A DNA stretch of 64,000 nt from Leucobacter chromiireducens. GTDB lineage: Bacteria > Actinomycetota > Actinomycetes > Actinomycetales > Microbacteriaceae. Within the stretch, counting starts at the first letter, position 1; every line of letters begins with the position of its first letter. Below are positions 45,405 through 53,609 of the stretch, piece by piece. The position numbers were made by a program, and so were the translations under genes. The stretch lies in NCBI RefSeq assembly GCF_003917135.1, contig NZ_RPDI01000004.1, positions 1-64,000 of the forward strand. The letters are read 5' to 3'. The notes under the pieces are model-generated. The model saw only the letters and a list, made by a program, of their open reading frames with translations. It was not told the origin of the DNA and made no database searches.

Positions 45405-45953
45405 TCAGTACGCAAAAATGAAGACGCCGCCATCAGGCGCGTCTTCTATTGCGTAAGAATGGGCTTCGTCGGCTGCGAAGCGGTCCCAATCGAAGTAGGA
45501 CTGTAGCACATCCGGGATGCCCTCGAACATGGCCGTGTCGTCCGCGAGCTGCTCGAGGTAGTCGCGGAAGCTCTCGTAGTGGCCGCAGTAGCGCTCCTCG
45601 AAGTCGCTCACGACGGGCAGGTCGCTGCTTCCTTGGGCAGAGTAAGAGCCTGAGCGCACCCACGCGAACAGGGCAGGGCGGAGGTGCTCGTCCGCCTCTT
45701 CGATCGTCTCCGCCCAGCGAGCAGCGTCGTGAGGGCTCATCTCGCCGCGGACGGGGATGTTTTCGTGATCCATCACCCAGAGCTCCTCGCAGCCTTCGCG
45801 GACGCGCGAGCGGCCGCCGTGGACCTCGGCGAGGCCGATCCCGTCGGCACCCGCGGCGTCGAACCACTCGCCGACGAGGCGGCCGCAGTTGTAGCAGTGC
45901 AGGCAGCCGATCCAGACGCGCGGCGTCAGGTCCTCCATAGCAGCAGCAGTCAT
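45405..45953 (-). CDS. ardA: ArdA antirestriction protein
   Basis: ArdA mimics DNA and blocks type I restriction enzymes when a mobile element enters a new host. The 182-residue protein has the family start TPRVWIGCLHCYNCGRLVGE then WFDA, the WVMDHENIPVRGEMSP segment and a very acidic C-terminal part (FEERYCGHYESFRDYLEQLA, then LQSYFDWDRFAADEAHSYAI). It lies 11 kb from a type I restriction operon on the same element. The inner cysteine pair (LHCYNCGRL) is unusual for the family as I know it. Confidence 0.85.
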   Translation of the reverse strand: MTAAAMEDLTPRVWIGCLHCYNCGRLVGEWFDAAGADGIGLAEVHGGRSRVREGCEELWVMDHENIPVRGEMSPHDAARWAETIEEADEHLRPALFAWVRSGSYSAQGSSDLPVVSDFEERYCGHYESFRDYLEQLADDTAMFEGIPDVLQSYFDWDRFAADEAHSYAIEDAPDGGVFIFAY

Positions 45954-46076
45954 GACAACCCCTTCCTTTGCGGGATGCCCCGGCCGCGGCGCAGCCAGCG
46001 GCCCAGCGAGGAGAGCTCAGGCTCTACGGAAGGAGAAGCGCGCAGCAGACTCTGCCTATTCATAAGCCCCGAATCA

Positions 46077-46092
46077 GTTGACTTTCGTCAAC
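46077..46092. promoter_or_regulatory. small palindrome between ardA and mini-protein gene
   Basis: GTTGAC-TTTC-GTCAAC is a perfect inverted repeat in the gap between the divergent ardA and 46143 genes. It may be an operator. Confidence 0.4.
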
Positions 46093-46104
46093 CACTCCCG
46101 AGGC

Positions 46105-46135
46105 TTGACAGCACTCAGTGCGCTGGGCGTAGGGT
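46105..46135 (+). promoter_or_regulatory. promoter of the second Cys-rich mini-protein
   Basis: TTGACA (46105-46110), a 19-base spacer and TAGGGT (46130-46135) lie seven bases before the ATG at 46143. The layout matches the promoter at 43328-43358. Confidence 0.6.
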
Positions 46136-46142
46136 CGTCAGC

Positions 46143-46388
46143 ATGAGCGCAGACGACGAGCACAGTGCGGTGCCCGAGTTCAGCTGGGGCGATGCGGAGA
46201 TCCCCGACGATGTGACTGTCCAATATGGCGACGGGAGCGGCAACGAGGACTACCGGACCTGCAGTACCTGCGGTGGCGACTGCGAGCCGGAGGCGGCGGG
46301 CGCAGAGGGCCTCGGTGCGCGCGTGGCGTTCGTCTGCCCGGAGCACGGGCTGCACGCGATCGTCGACCCTTTCGACGGGCGGCGATAG
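46143..46388 (+). CDS. Cys-rich mini-protein, copy 2
   Basis: The 81-residue protein carries RTCSTCGGDCEPEA and the end AFVCPEHGLHAIVDPFDGRR, which closely matches the 43365 product. The N-terminal part (about 35 residues) is acidic and specific to this copy. The cysteine and histidine pattern suggests zinc binding. The IS element follows 36 bases downstream. Confidence 0.65.
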   Translation: MSADDEHSAVPEFSWGDAEIPDDVTVQYGDGSGNEDYRTCSTCGGDCEPEAAGAEGLGARVAFVCPEHGLHAIVDPFDGRR

Positions 46389-46424
46389 GGGCCGGGAACG
46401 CTCGCGATCCATTCGAAGATATGT

Positions 46425-47209
46425 TCTGGGTATCTGCTTGAGTGAAGTATCCTCATGCCATGACCGATCCGCGGTATCCCGTGACCGGGGAGGACTACCC
46501 CCGCACGATGCAGGAACTCCAGCAATGGTTTCCAGACGATGCTGCCTGTCTGCGATACCTCGAACGACTGCGCCGGAGTGAAGGATTTTCCTGCCCGCGG
46601 TGTCGCGGCGCGGAGTATTGGGTGGCCGGCGACGGGCTCAGGATCTGCCGGTCGTGTCAGCGGCGCACCTCGGTGACCGCGGGCACAATCTTCCATCGCA
46701 CACGTTCTCCACTGCAGACATGGTTTATGGCGGCCTGGTTCATCACATCGCAAAAGAACGGGATGAGCGCCCAATCACTGCAACGCGTGCTGGGGTTCGG
46801 TCTCGTGAACTTCGCGCAGAACAATGTTGTCGCAGGCGCCACAATTCATACTGACGGGGCGCGCATGATGCGTCGCCTGGCCGACATGGGCTACACACAT
46901 GAGTATGCGACTGGGTATAACGCATCCGAACCAGAGAAAACCTTGCCGGGCGTACATCTGGTCGCGTCGCTCTTGAAGCGGTGGCTCACCGGAACACTGC
47001 ATTACGGGATCTCACCGCATCATCTGCCGTACTACCTCGACGAGTTCACGTTCCGGTTCAACCGGCGCGCCGCTGATCACCGCGGGCTCTTGTTCTACCG
47101 ACTGTTGCAGCAGGCCGTGGACGCAGACCCACACCCGCTCGATGACCTCCTCGATCCGGAGCATAATCCGAACCTGAATTGGTGAGCTTCACTCAAGCAG
47201 ATACCCAGA
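46425..47209 (+). mobile_element. internally deleted IS1595-type insertion sequence
   Basis: The 785-bp unit is bounded by perfect 23-bp terminal inverted repeats beginning TCTGGGTATCTGCTTGAG (46425-46447 and 47187-47209) and by an eight-base target duplication AGATATGT (46417-46424 and 47210-47217). The empty site would read ATTCGAA-GATATG-TTCGAAT, itself a palindrome. The clean ends show a recent insertion, although the transposase is not complete. Confidence 0.85.
46460..47185 (+). pseudogene. IS1595-type transposase with in-frame internal deletion
   Basis: The N-terminal zinc ribbon (CPRCRGAEYWVAGDGLRICR, SCQRR) and the LQRVLGFG segment run directly into NNVVAGATIHTDGARMMRRL, which in full proteins is the second catalytic aspartate region. 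About 90-100 residues of the usual ISXO2-like catalytic domain, including the first aspartate, are missing, but the frame continues to LDEFTFRFNRR and a normal end. The 241-residue product should be inactive; the copy was probably moved by a complete transposase in trans. Confidence 0.8.
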
Positions 47210-47217
47210 AGATATGT

Positions 47218-47808
47218 TCGAATAAGCGTCGCGGTGCCGGGTGCGCTGCGGCCCGCGCTTCCGGGCCCGCCTTCGGGCTCCGCCCTCGCCGCGCCTTCCG
47301 CCCGGCAGCGCTCCGGCCTGCGGCCTGCGCCTGGGGCTCCGCTCGGACATCGGCCTGCGGCCGAGTCCGGCTCGCATCAGGGCAGGCTAGGAGGGAGGCG
47401 TGCTGGGTGGGAGCGTTACGCCCATTACGTTCCTTACGTTTCGCTGATTCTTGCGTAATGGAAGAAACCCCAGGTCAGAGCTCTGAACATTACAACATTA
47501 CGGCATTACAGTTTTTCCAAAAGATTAGAAGAAGAAGAGAGTAGGGGTACTTCATCTCGTATATAGATAAAAGGTGGAACGAACTGTAATGGTAATGCGT
47601 TCACTGGAATCGTCGCGTGACCAGGGATTTATAGCATTACGGTAAAAGCCGCCGTTTTGTAAGGCGTTCCGTAATGGCCCGCTCCAGGTCGTCACGTCAC
47701 CTGGTGCGCACCCATTCGGCCCTGCCCTGTTGCGAGCGCGGACGCGGCGCAGCCGCGGGCCGCGCGCACCGGAGCGCAGCCCGGAGGGCGGAGCCTGAGC
47801 TGCGCGCG
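47218..47808. other. non-coding region before the integrase stop
   Basis: The first 200 bases are GC-rich with short inverted repeats (for example GGCCTGCGGCC near 47313). The next 260 bases are AT-rich and hold the ATTAC words listed separately. I see no gene. Confidence 0.6.
47415..47676. repeat. cluster of CATTAC(G/A) words
   Basis: CATTACG, CATTACA or their reverse CGTAATG, TGTAATG occur at 47423, 47454, 47488, 47496, 47504, 47585, 47635 and 47670, with related GTTACG at 47415 and CTTACG at 47433. Three copies from 47488 are spaced by exactly eight bases. The AT-rich island is otherwise foreign to this GC-rich element. It is likely a protein-binding cluster. Confidence 0.7.
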
Positions 47809-49326
47809 TCAGGCAGCAGGCTCCCGCCACTCGATCCCGACGGTCTCCGCCGCTCCCTCCAGCGTGGTGATGCGCCTGCCCTGGCCCGCCCTCCGGATCG
47901 CCACGGTCATCAGCGCGTCGACGACGCTCCGGCGGCGCGCCAGGGTCGCGTGCTCCCACCACGCCCGGGCATCCCCGGAGGCCACGACGTCCGCGAGGGG
48001 ATCCGCGCGGACCGCGCTCGCGATCCGGTCGATGACCGCGCGACGCTCCTCGGCGAGCTCGTCGAGGGCGGCCTCCGCGGCGGTCGCGCTCATCTTGCCC
48101 CGCGCGATGAGCGAGCCGATGCTCTCCTCCCGCTTCTCCAGCGCGATGCGCTGCGACGTGAGCAGCCCGACGTCGGGCCCCTGCTCCTTCGCCACGAGGA
48201 GGTCGCTCGCATCGGGCTGCTCGAGGCGGAGGATGCAGACCTCCTTCACGAACTCGTCGATGATGTCCCCGTTGCGCATGAAGTGCCCGTCGACGCAGCG
48301 GTACGCGTGGTAGCGCTTGGCGGGCGCCCTGCCCGAGCCGTCCACGCGGGGAGTGGGGTGGGTCTCGCCGCTGGCGGCGCGCACCGGCCTGCGGCAGCCG
48401 GGGACGGCGCAGACGGCGAGGCCGCTGAGCAGCCACCTGCGCGCCGTGCCGCTGTGCGTCGGCTTCACGCCCACGAGCCTGCCCCTGGTGGCAGCGACGG
48501 TCGCCTCGTCGATGATCGGCTCCCATGCTCCCGGCGCGCATTCCGCGAGGTCGATGCTCGAGATGTCGAAGCGGCCCGTCTCCTGCGAGGGCGGCAGCAG
48601 CGCGGCGTAGAGGGGGTTCATCAGCACGCGCCGCACGGTGCTCGCGCCCCACTGGGCCTCTGCGCGGGTGCGCCTGCCATCGGTGTTCAGGTCGCGCGCG
48701 ATCTGGCCGAGCTTGGCGCCGGCGAGGAACTCCTCGAAGATGCGCTTCACATCGGCGGCCTCGTCGTGGTCGACCCTGTACCGGGTGCCGCGCTCGTCGC
48801 GCTGGATCGCAGGGACCCACCTGTAGCCGTGCGGGGTGCGGCCTGCCGTGGGGTGGCCCAGCTTCCGTCGCTCGACGGCGTAGCGCTCGGTGCGCTGCGC
48901 CTTCTGCTTCACTTCGCGCTCAGCGAAGAGCACCAGGAACTTCAGCGAGAAGTCGTGCGTGGGGTCGTCGGTGTCGATGCTGCCGCGCACCGTGAGCACT
49001 CGCATGTCCCTCTTGGGCGGCCGCAGCTCGAGGATGTCGCCGAGGCTCCGGGTGAGGCGGTCGGTGTCGTTGACGAGCACCGCGTCGAAGGCGCCGTCGT
49101 CGAAGTCCTTCAGCATTCGGGCCCAGCCGGTCCCGGGTCCGCGCTCCTTCGAGCCGCTGGTGGCGTCGTCCTCGTACACGTGGACGATCCGCCAGCCCCG
49201 GCGCTTCGCCTCCGCCCGGCAGTCGTCGACCTGCTGCTTGATGCCCTGCTCCTCGTGCACCGACTGACGGGCGTAGACGACGACTTTCAGCTGGTCAGAA
49301 GCAGATTCTTTGCGCACGGCATCCAT
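47809..49326 (-). CDS. int: large serine integrase
   Basis: This enzyme recombines attP and attB. The 505-residue protein has the resolvase domain with the catalytic serine at residue 22 (VVVYARQSVHEE), DAVLVNDTDRLTRSLGD, a recombinase domain (RTPHGYRW then DLNTDGRRTRAEAQWGASTV), a cysteine-containing zinc ribbon (CAVPGC and YRCVDGHF) and a C-terminal coiled coil (SQRIALEKREESIGSLIARG) that controls direction. Its ATG at 49326 lies 35 bases inside attR, the usual arrangement. The frame is intact, so the element may still be mobile. Confidence 0.95.
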   Translation of the reverse strand: MDAVRKESASDQLKVVVYARQSVHEEQGIKQQVDDCRAEAKRRGWRIVHVYEDDATSGSKERGPGTGWARMLKDFDDGAFDAVLVNDTDRLTRSLGDILELRPPKRDMRVLTVRGSIDTDDPTHDFSLKFLVLFAEREVKQKAQRTERYAVERRKLGHPTAGRTPHGYRWVPAIQRDERGTRYRVDHDEAADVKRIFEEFLAGAKLGQIARDLNTDGRRTRAEAQWGASTVRRVLMNPLYAALLPPSQETGRFDISSIDLAECAPGAWEPIIDEATVAATRGRLVGVKPTHSGTARRWLLSGLAVCAVPGCRRPVRAASGETHPTPRVDGSGRAPAKRYHAYRCVDGHFMRNGDIIDEFVKEVCILRLEQPDASDLLVAKEQGPDVGLLTSQRIALEKREESIGSLIARGKMSATAAEAALDELAEERRAVIDRIASAVRADPLADVVASGDARAWWEHATLARRRSVVDALMTVAIRRAGQGRRITTLEGAAETVGIEWREPAA

Positions 49327-49360
49327 CCTAGTTCAAATATGTCATTGGAGAGCTACAGCG

Positions 49361-49364
49361 GCCG
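49361..49364 (+). other. attR core (GCCG)
   Basis: This is the right crossover site. Element sequence ends here and the chromosomal DUF4244 frame resumes. In the deduced attP, AGAGCT and AGCGCT lie symmetrically about the central CC. Confidence 0.8.
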
Positions 49365-49465
49365 CGGTGGCCTTCGCTGGGCTCCTCGTCGCCATCATGC
49401 AATCGGCCGAAATCCGCGGCATGCTCGTCGAGCTGGTCGAGAATGCACTCGGAGCTCCTGAGTAG
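49361..49465 (+). pseudogene. DUF4244 pilus gene, 3' part
   Basis: Reading GCC GCG GTG GCC from 49361 gives AAVAFAGLLVAIMQSAEIRG then MLVELVENALGAPE and a TAG at 49463. This is the rest of the membrane helix and C-terminus missing from 16494-16934. It has no start of its own and should not be translated while the element is in place. Confidence 0.85.
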
Positions 49466-49817
49466 AGTCAGCGGGCGGCTGCTTCGCGAGGAACGTGGGG
49501 CGGTCACCGCCGAGTTCGCCATCGTCCTCCCCGTCGTGGTTGCCGTCCTGGGGCTGGTGATCGGCGGCACGGTGCTCGCCGCGCACCGGATCACACTCGT
49601 GTCCCAGGCGAGCGAGCTCGCCCGCACCGAGGCGCGGGGCGACATGCGGCTTGCGCGGAGCGTCGAAGCACAGCTGTCGGACGACGTCACGGTGGAACGA
49701 GAACAGCGTGGGCCGCTGCACTGCGTTGTCCTCCGATCCGCCCCCGTTGGCGGACTGTTGCGCGCGGTCGAGGCCCGCGCCGAATCGTGCGCGGCCCTCG
49801 TGGGAGGTGCATCGTGA
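49443..49817 (+). CDS. TadE-like pilus protein
   Basis: The 124-residue protein has the prepilin-like start REERGAVTAEFAIVLPVVVA followed by VLGLVIGGTVLA, one membrane helix, and a small extracytoplasmic part. Its ATG at 49443 overlaps the DUF4244 end, and in the uninterrupted locus it would be translated with it. The element now separates it from the tadA promoter. The fused TadE-like/M23 gene overlaps its stop. Confidence 0.85.
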   Translation: MHSELLSRVSGRLLREERGAVTAEFAIVLPVVVAVLGLVIGGTVLAAHRITLVSQASELARTEARGDMRLARSVEAQLSDDVTVEREQRGPLHCVVLRSAPVGGLLRAVEARAESCAALVGGAS

Positions 49818-50596
49818 GCGCGCCAGCGGCGTTCGCGTGCGCTGCGGCCGCGCTGTGCCTCGGGCTGCCGGTGCTTGCTGCTGCAAATCACCTCGAAGCG
49901 CAGCATCGTGCCGCAGCCGTCGCGGATGCCGCCGCGCTCGCCGCAGCCGACGCGACGAGCGGCTGGGTCGCGGCGACACCCTGCGAGCTCGCCGAGGCCG
50001 TCGCGCATGCGCAGGGCGGTGGTCTCGTGCGCTGCGACGTCGAGACGGGACTCGGCGAAGCGCGCGTGGAGGTGGAGTTGGCCGCGCGGCTCGGCACGGT
50101 CACCGGGCGTGCGCGTGCTGCGCCGCCCGGGCCGCAGCGTGAGGAGGGGTCATCCGCTTGGGTCTGGCCAGCCGCGGGGCGGGGCGTCACCCAGGGCCTC
50201 CACGACGGATTCGCGATCGACCTCGATGTGCCGCTCGGCGGCGCACTGCTCGCGCCACGCGCCGGCACGGTCGTCGCGGCTGGCCCGGATGGCGGGCCGG
50301 TGCCTGCGGCGTGCCGGGCGCAGCCGGAGTGGTGGCGGGGACCCAACGTCACAGTGATCATTCGGCACGACGACGCTGGTCAGCCGCGCTACAGCTCACA
50401 CAACCATGTTGCACCGGGCTCCTCAGCCGAGCTCGGCATCGCTCCCGGGTCGCGAGTGCGCGCTGGTCAAGCGGTTGCGCGTGCGGGGATGAGCGGCTGC
50501 ACCTCCGGTCCACACAGCCACTTCACGATCGCGTCGACGCAGCGCAACGCGTACCCGGACATCAATCCGTTCGAGCTGCTGGGCGGGGGCGAGTGA
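49814..50596 (+). CDS. TadE-like N-terminus fused to M23 peptidase domain
   Basis: The N-terminal 110 residues (FACAAAALCLGLPVLAAANH, AAVADAAALAAADATSGWV) match the secretion-neighbourhood TadE-like proteins of Tad loci. The C-terminal part is an M23-type LytM domain with GLHDGFAIDLDVPLG, SSHNHVAPGS and the HSHF motif. The first metal motif has a wider spacing than the standard HxxxD form. GTG 49814 overlaps the previous stop (GTGA) with GGGAGG upstream. A cell-wall peptidase in a pilus locus could open the wall for the fibre. Confidence 0.75.
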   Translation: MSAPAAFACAAAALCLGLPVLAAANHLEAQHRAAAVADAAALAAADATSGWVAATPCELAEAVAHAQGGGLVRCDVETGLGEARVEVELAARLGTVTGRARAAPPGPQREEGSSAWVWPAAGRGVTQGLHDGFAIDLDVPLGGALLAPRAGTVVAAGPDGGPVPAACRAQPEWWRGPNVTVIIRHDDAGQPRYSSHNHVAPGSSAELGIAPGSRVRAGQAVARAGMSGCTSGPHSHFTIASTQRNAYPDINPFELLGGGE

Positions 50597-50774
50597 TCGT
50601 CGCGGCGGCAGCGCCCAGAGGAGCGGAAAGGACGTGGCCCATAATAGAGAGGAGACACCACTGACTCGAACGATGCCGAGTTCCTCGGCAACACTGTGTA
50701 TCGTTGCGGAGCAGACCCCTGAGTGTCAGTGACGGTTCCCTCCGTCCTGAACTCGAAGCAATGAAGGAGACCCC

Positions 50775-53609
50775 GTGGCGGGTACGAAGAAACTTGTGAT
50801 CGTCGAGTCGCCGACCAAGGCAAAAACGATCGGCGGCTACCTGGGCGACGACTATGAGGTCATCGCGTCGGTTGGCCATGTTCGAGACCTCGCCGAACCG
50901 TCCGAGCTCCCCGTCGAGCTGAAGAAGGGCCCGTTCGGCAAGTTCGCCGTCGACGTCGAGAACGACTTCGCACCGTACTACGTCGTCAACGACAACAAGA
51001 AGAAAACCGTCTCCGAGCTCAAGCGGGCGCTGAAGGGAGCCGACGAAGTTTGGCTCGCAACCGATGAGGACCGGGAAGGTGAGGCAATCGCCTGGCACCT
51101 CCTGGAAGTCCTCAAGCCCAAGGTTCCCGTGCGGCGAATGGTGTTCCACGAGATCACCCAGGAAGCGATCGAGCAGGCCAAGCAGAACACGCGCGACCTC
51201 GACACCGCGCTCGTCGACGCGCAGGAAACCCGCCGCATCCTTGACCGGCTCTACGGCTACGACATCTCGCCTGTACTCTGGCGTAAGGTCGCGCCGAAGC
51301 TCTCCGCCGGCCGCGTGCAGTCCGCGGCCACCCGCCTCGTCGTCGACCGCGAGCGGGAACGACAGGCGTTCCGCGCCGCGGAGTACTGGGACCTCACCGC
51401 AACGTTCCACCCGGCGGCAGACGCGCAGGACAGCACCGCGTTCGCGGCGCGACTCGTGCGCCTCGACGGGCAGCGCCTCGCCACCGGCGGCGACTTCGGC
51501 GACGACGGCACGCTCACCGAGAAGGCCGCCAAGGCTGGCGCAGTGCCGCTCGCGCAGGCTCGCGCCGAGGCGCTCGCCGCACTGATCACCGCGGACACCC
51601 CGGCGAGCGTTCGCTCGGTTGAGACCAAGCCGCACACTCGTCGCCCCGCTGCGCCGTTCACCACCTCGACGCTGCAGCAGGAAGCCTCGCGGAAGCTGCG
51701 CTACAGCTCGCGCCAGACGATGTCGTTCGCGCAGGCGCTGTATGAGAACGGCTACATCACCTATATGCGAACCGACTCGCCGACGCTCTCGAAGCAGGCG
51801 ATCCAGGCGGCGCGCACGCAGGCGGCCGAGCTCTACGGCGCGCAGACGCTGCCGGAGAAGCCGCGCGTGTACACCGGCAAGGCCAAGGGCGCGCAGGAGG
51901 CCCACGAGGCCATCCGCCCTGCGGGTGACGCGTTCCAGCGCCCCAGCGACCTCCGCGGGAAGCTGACGCAGGGAGAGTACGCGCTGTACGAGTTGATCTG
52001 GAAGCGTACCGTTGCGAGCCAGATGGCCGACGCAAAGGGCTCCACCGACACCGTGACCCTCGACGTGCAGGTCACCGAGGCGGATCGTTCAGCGCCCACC
52101 ACCGTGGAGTTCACCGCGAGCGGCACCGTCATCACGTTCCCCGGCTTCCTCCTCGCCTACGAGGAGGGCCGCGACGAGAAGCGCGGCGACACCGAGCAGA
52201 ACGTGTCGCTGCCGCAGCTCAGCTCCGGCCAGCAGCTCGCCGTCACCGAGCCCGAAGCCAAGGGACACGAGACCAGCCCGCCGCCCCGCTACACCGAGGC
52301 CAGCCTCACGAAGCGGCTCGAAGAGCTCGGCATCGGCCGCCCATCGACGTACGCCGCGATCATCAGCACGATCATGGACCGCGGCTACGTCACGAAGAAG
52401 GGGCAGGCGCTCGTCCCGAGCTGGATCGCGTTCTCCGTGGTGCGGCTCCTCGAGGAACACTTCAGCGCCCTGGTGAACTACGACTTCACCGCGGAGATGG
52501 AGAACGACCTCGACCGCATCGCCGCAGGCGAGACCGACCGCAGCAGGTGGCTCGGCGAGTTCTACTTCGGCACCGACACGCACCCCGGCCTGCGCGGCGT
52601 CGTCGACAACCTCGGTGAGATCGACGCGCGCGCGATCAACACGATCCGCATCGACGACGAGATCTCGCTGCGCAACGGCAAGTACGGCCCCTACCTCGAG
52701 GTGTTCGACGAGAAGAGCGAGGTCGGAGAGGACGGCGCGCTCAAGGCGCGCACGGTGAACATCCCGGATGGGCTCGCGCCGGACGAGCTGACCCCGGAGA
52801 AGGCGCACGAGCTCGCCGACGCTGAGCCGGCCGAGGATCGCGTTGTTGGCCTCCACCCGGAGACCGGCAAGCGCATCGTCGCGAAGAACGGCCGCTTCGG
52901 CCCGTACGTCACCGAGCTGCCCGACGAGGGCGAGGAACTCCCCAAGGGGCAGAAGCCACGCACCGCGTCCCTCTTCAAGAGTATGGACCCGGCCACCGTC
53001 GACCTTGAGACCGCCACCGCGCTGCTTGACCTGCCGCGCATCGTCGGCACCGACCCCGAGTCCGGCGCAGAGATCACCGCGCAAAACGGTCGCTATGGCG
53101 CCTACCTCAAGAAGGGTACTGACACGCGCTCGCTGCCCAGCGAGGACGCGATCTTCGCGATCGACCTCGCCGGCGCGCAGGAACTCTTCGCTCAGCCGAA
53201 GTACGGCGCCCGCAAGGCCTCGAGCGCGCTCAAGGAGTTCGACGCGGATCCTGTGAGCGGCAAGCCGGTGCGCGTCCGCGACGGCCGCTTCGGCCCGTAC
53301 GTGACCGACGGCGAGACGAATGCGACGATCCCGCGCGGCGATAGCGTCGAGGACATCACCTTCGAGCGCGCCATCGAGCTGCTCGCGATCAAGCGCGCCA
53401 AGGGCCCGGCAAAGAAGAAGACGCCAGCCAAGAAGGCGCCGGCCAAGAAGGCCGCAGCGAAGAAGACCCCCGCGAAGAAGACGGCGGCGGCGAGCGGCGA
53501 GAAGGCCGTGGACCCGGCACGGTCGGCTGCGGCGAAGAAGGCGGCTGAGACGCGCAAGGCGAACGCGGCGAAGAAGGCGGCCGAGGCCGCCGCGGCAGCG
53601 GGCGAGTGA
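50775..53609 (+). CDS. topA: DNA topoisomerase I
   Basis: TopA relaxes negative supercoils. The 944-residue protein has the Toprim start KLVIVESPTKAKTIGGYLG, the acidic triad ATDEDREGEAIAWHL, the active tyrosine in ITYMRTDSPTLS and several RFGPYV repeats in place of zinc fingers, then a Lys/Ala-rich tail of about 75 residues, typical of actinobacteria. GTG 50775 follows AAGGAG. tmk overlaps its stop. A possible -10 box (TAATAG) lies near 50643. Confidence 0.96.
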   Translation: MAGTKKLVIVESPTKAKTIGGYLGDDYEVIASVGHVRDLAEPSELPVELKKGPFGKFAVDVENDFAPYYVVNDNKKKTVSELKRALKGADEVWLATDEDREGEAIAWHLLEVLKPKVPVRRMVFHEITQEAIEQAKQNTRDLDTALVDAQETRRILDRLYGYDISPVLWRKVAPKLSAGRVQSAATRLVVDRERERQAFRAAEYWDLTATFHPAADAQDSTAFAARLVRLDGQRLATGGDFGDDGTLTEKAAKAGAVPLAQARAEALAALITADTPASVRSVETKPHTRRPAAPFTTSTLQQEASRKLRYSSRQTMSFAQALYENGYITYMRTDSPTLSKQAIQAARTQAAELYGAQTLPEKPRVYTGKAKGAQEAHEAIRPAGDAFQRPSDLRGKLTQGEYALYELIWKRTVASQMADAKGSTDTVTLDVQVTEADRSAPTTVEFTASGTVITFPGFLLAYEEGRDEKRGDTEQNVSLPQLSSGQQLAVTEPEAKGHETSPPPRYTEASLTKRLEELGIGRPSTYAAIISTIMDRGYVTKKGQALVPSWIAFSVVRLLEEHFSALVNYDFTAEMENDLDRIAAGETDRSRWLGEFYFGTDTHPGLRGVVDNLGEIDARAINTIRIDDEISLRNGKYGPYLEVFDEKSEVGEDGALKARTVNIPDGLAPDELTPEKAHELADAEPAEDRVVGLHPETGKRIVAKNGRFGPYVTELPDEGEELPKGQKPRTASLFKSMDPATVDLETATALLDLPRIVGTDPESGAEITAQNGRYGAYLKKGTDTRSLPSEDAIFAIDLAGAQELFAQPKYGARKASSALKEFDADPVSGKPVRVRDGRFGPYVTDGETNATIPRGDSVEDITFERAIELLAIKRAKGPAKKKTPAKKAPAKKAAAKKTPAKKTAAASGEKAVDPARSAAAKKAAETRKANAAKKAAEAAAAAGE

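Larger units (their letters stand above)
16917..49364. mobile_element. 32.4-kb serine-integrase integrative mobilizable element
   Basis: The unit between the two GCCG cores is 32,444 bp. It carries its integrase at the right end, an excisionase-like gene and primase at the left end, and MobC plus relaxase in the middle. I find no VirB4, VirD4 or other secretion ATPase, so it should need a helper for transfer. The cargo is mostly defence and anti-defence (type I restriction, ArdA, a possible new cassette). Gene names and boundaries inside are listed separately. Confidence 0.85.
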
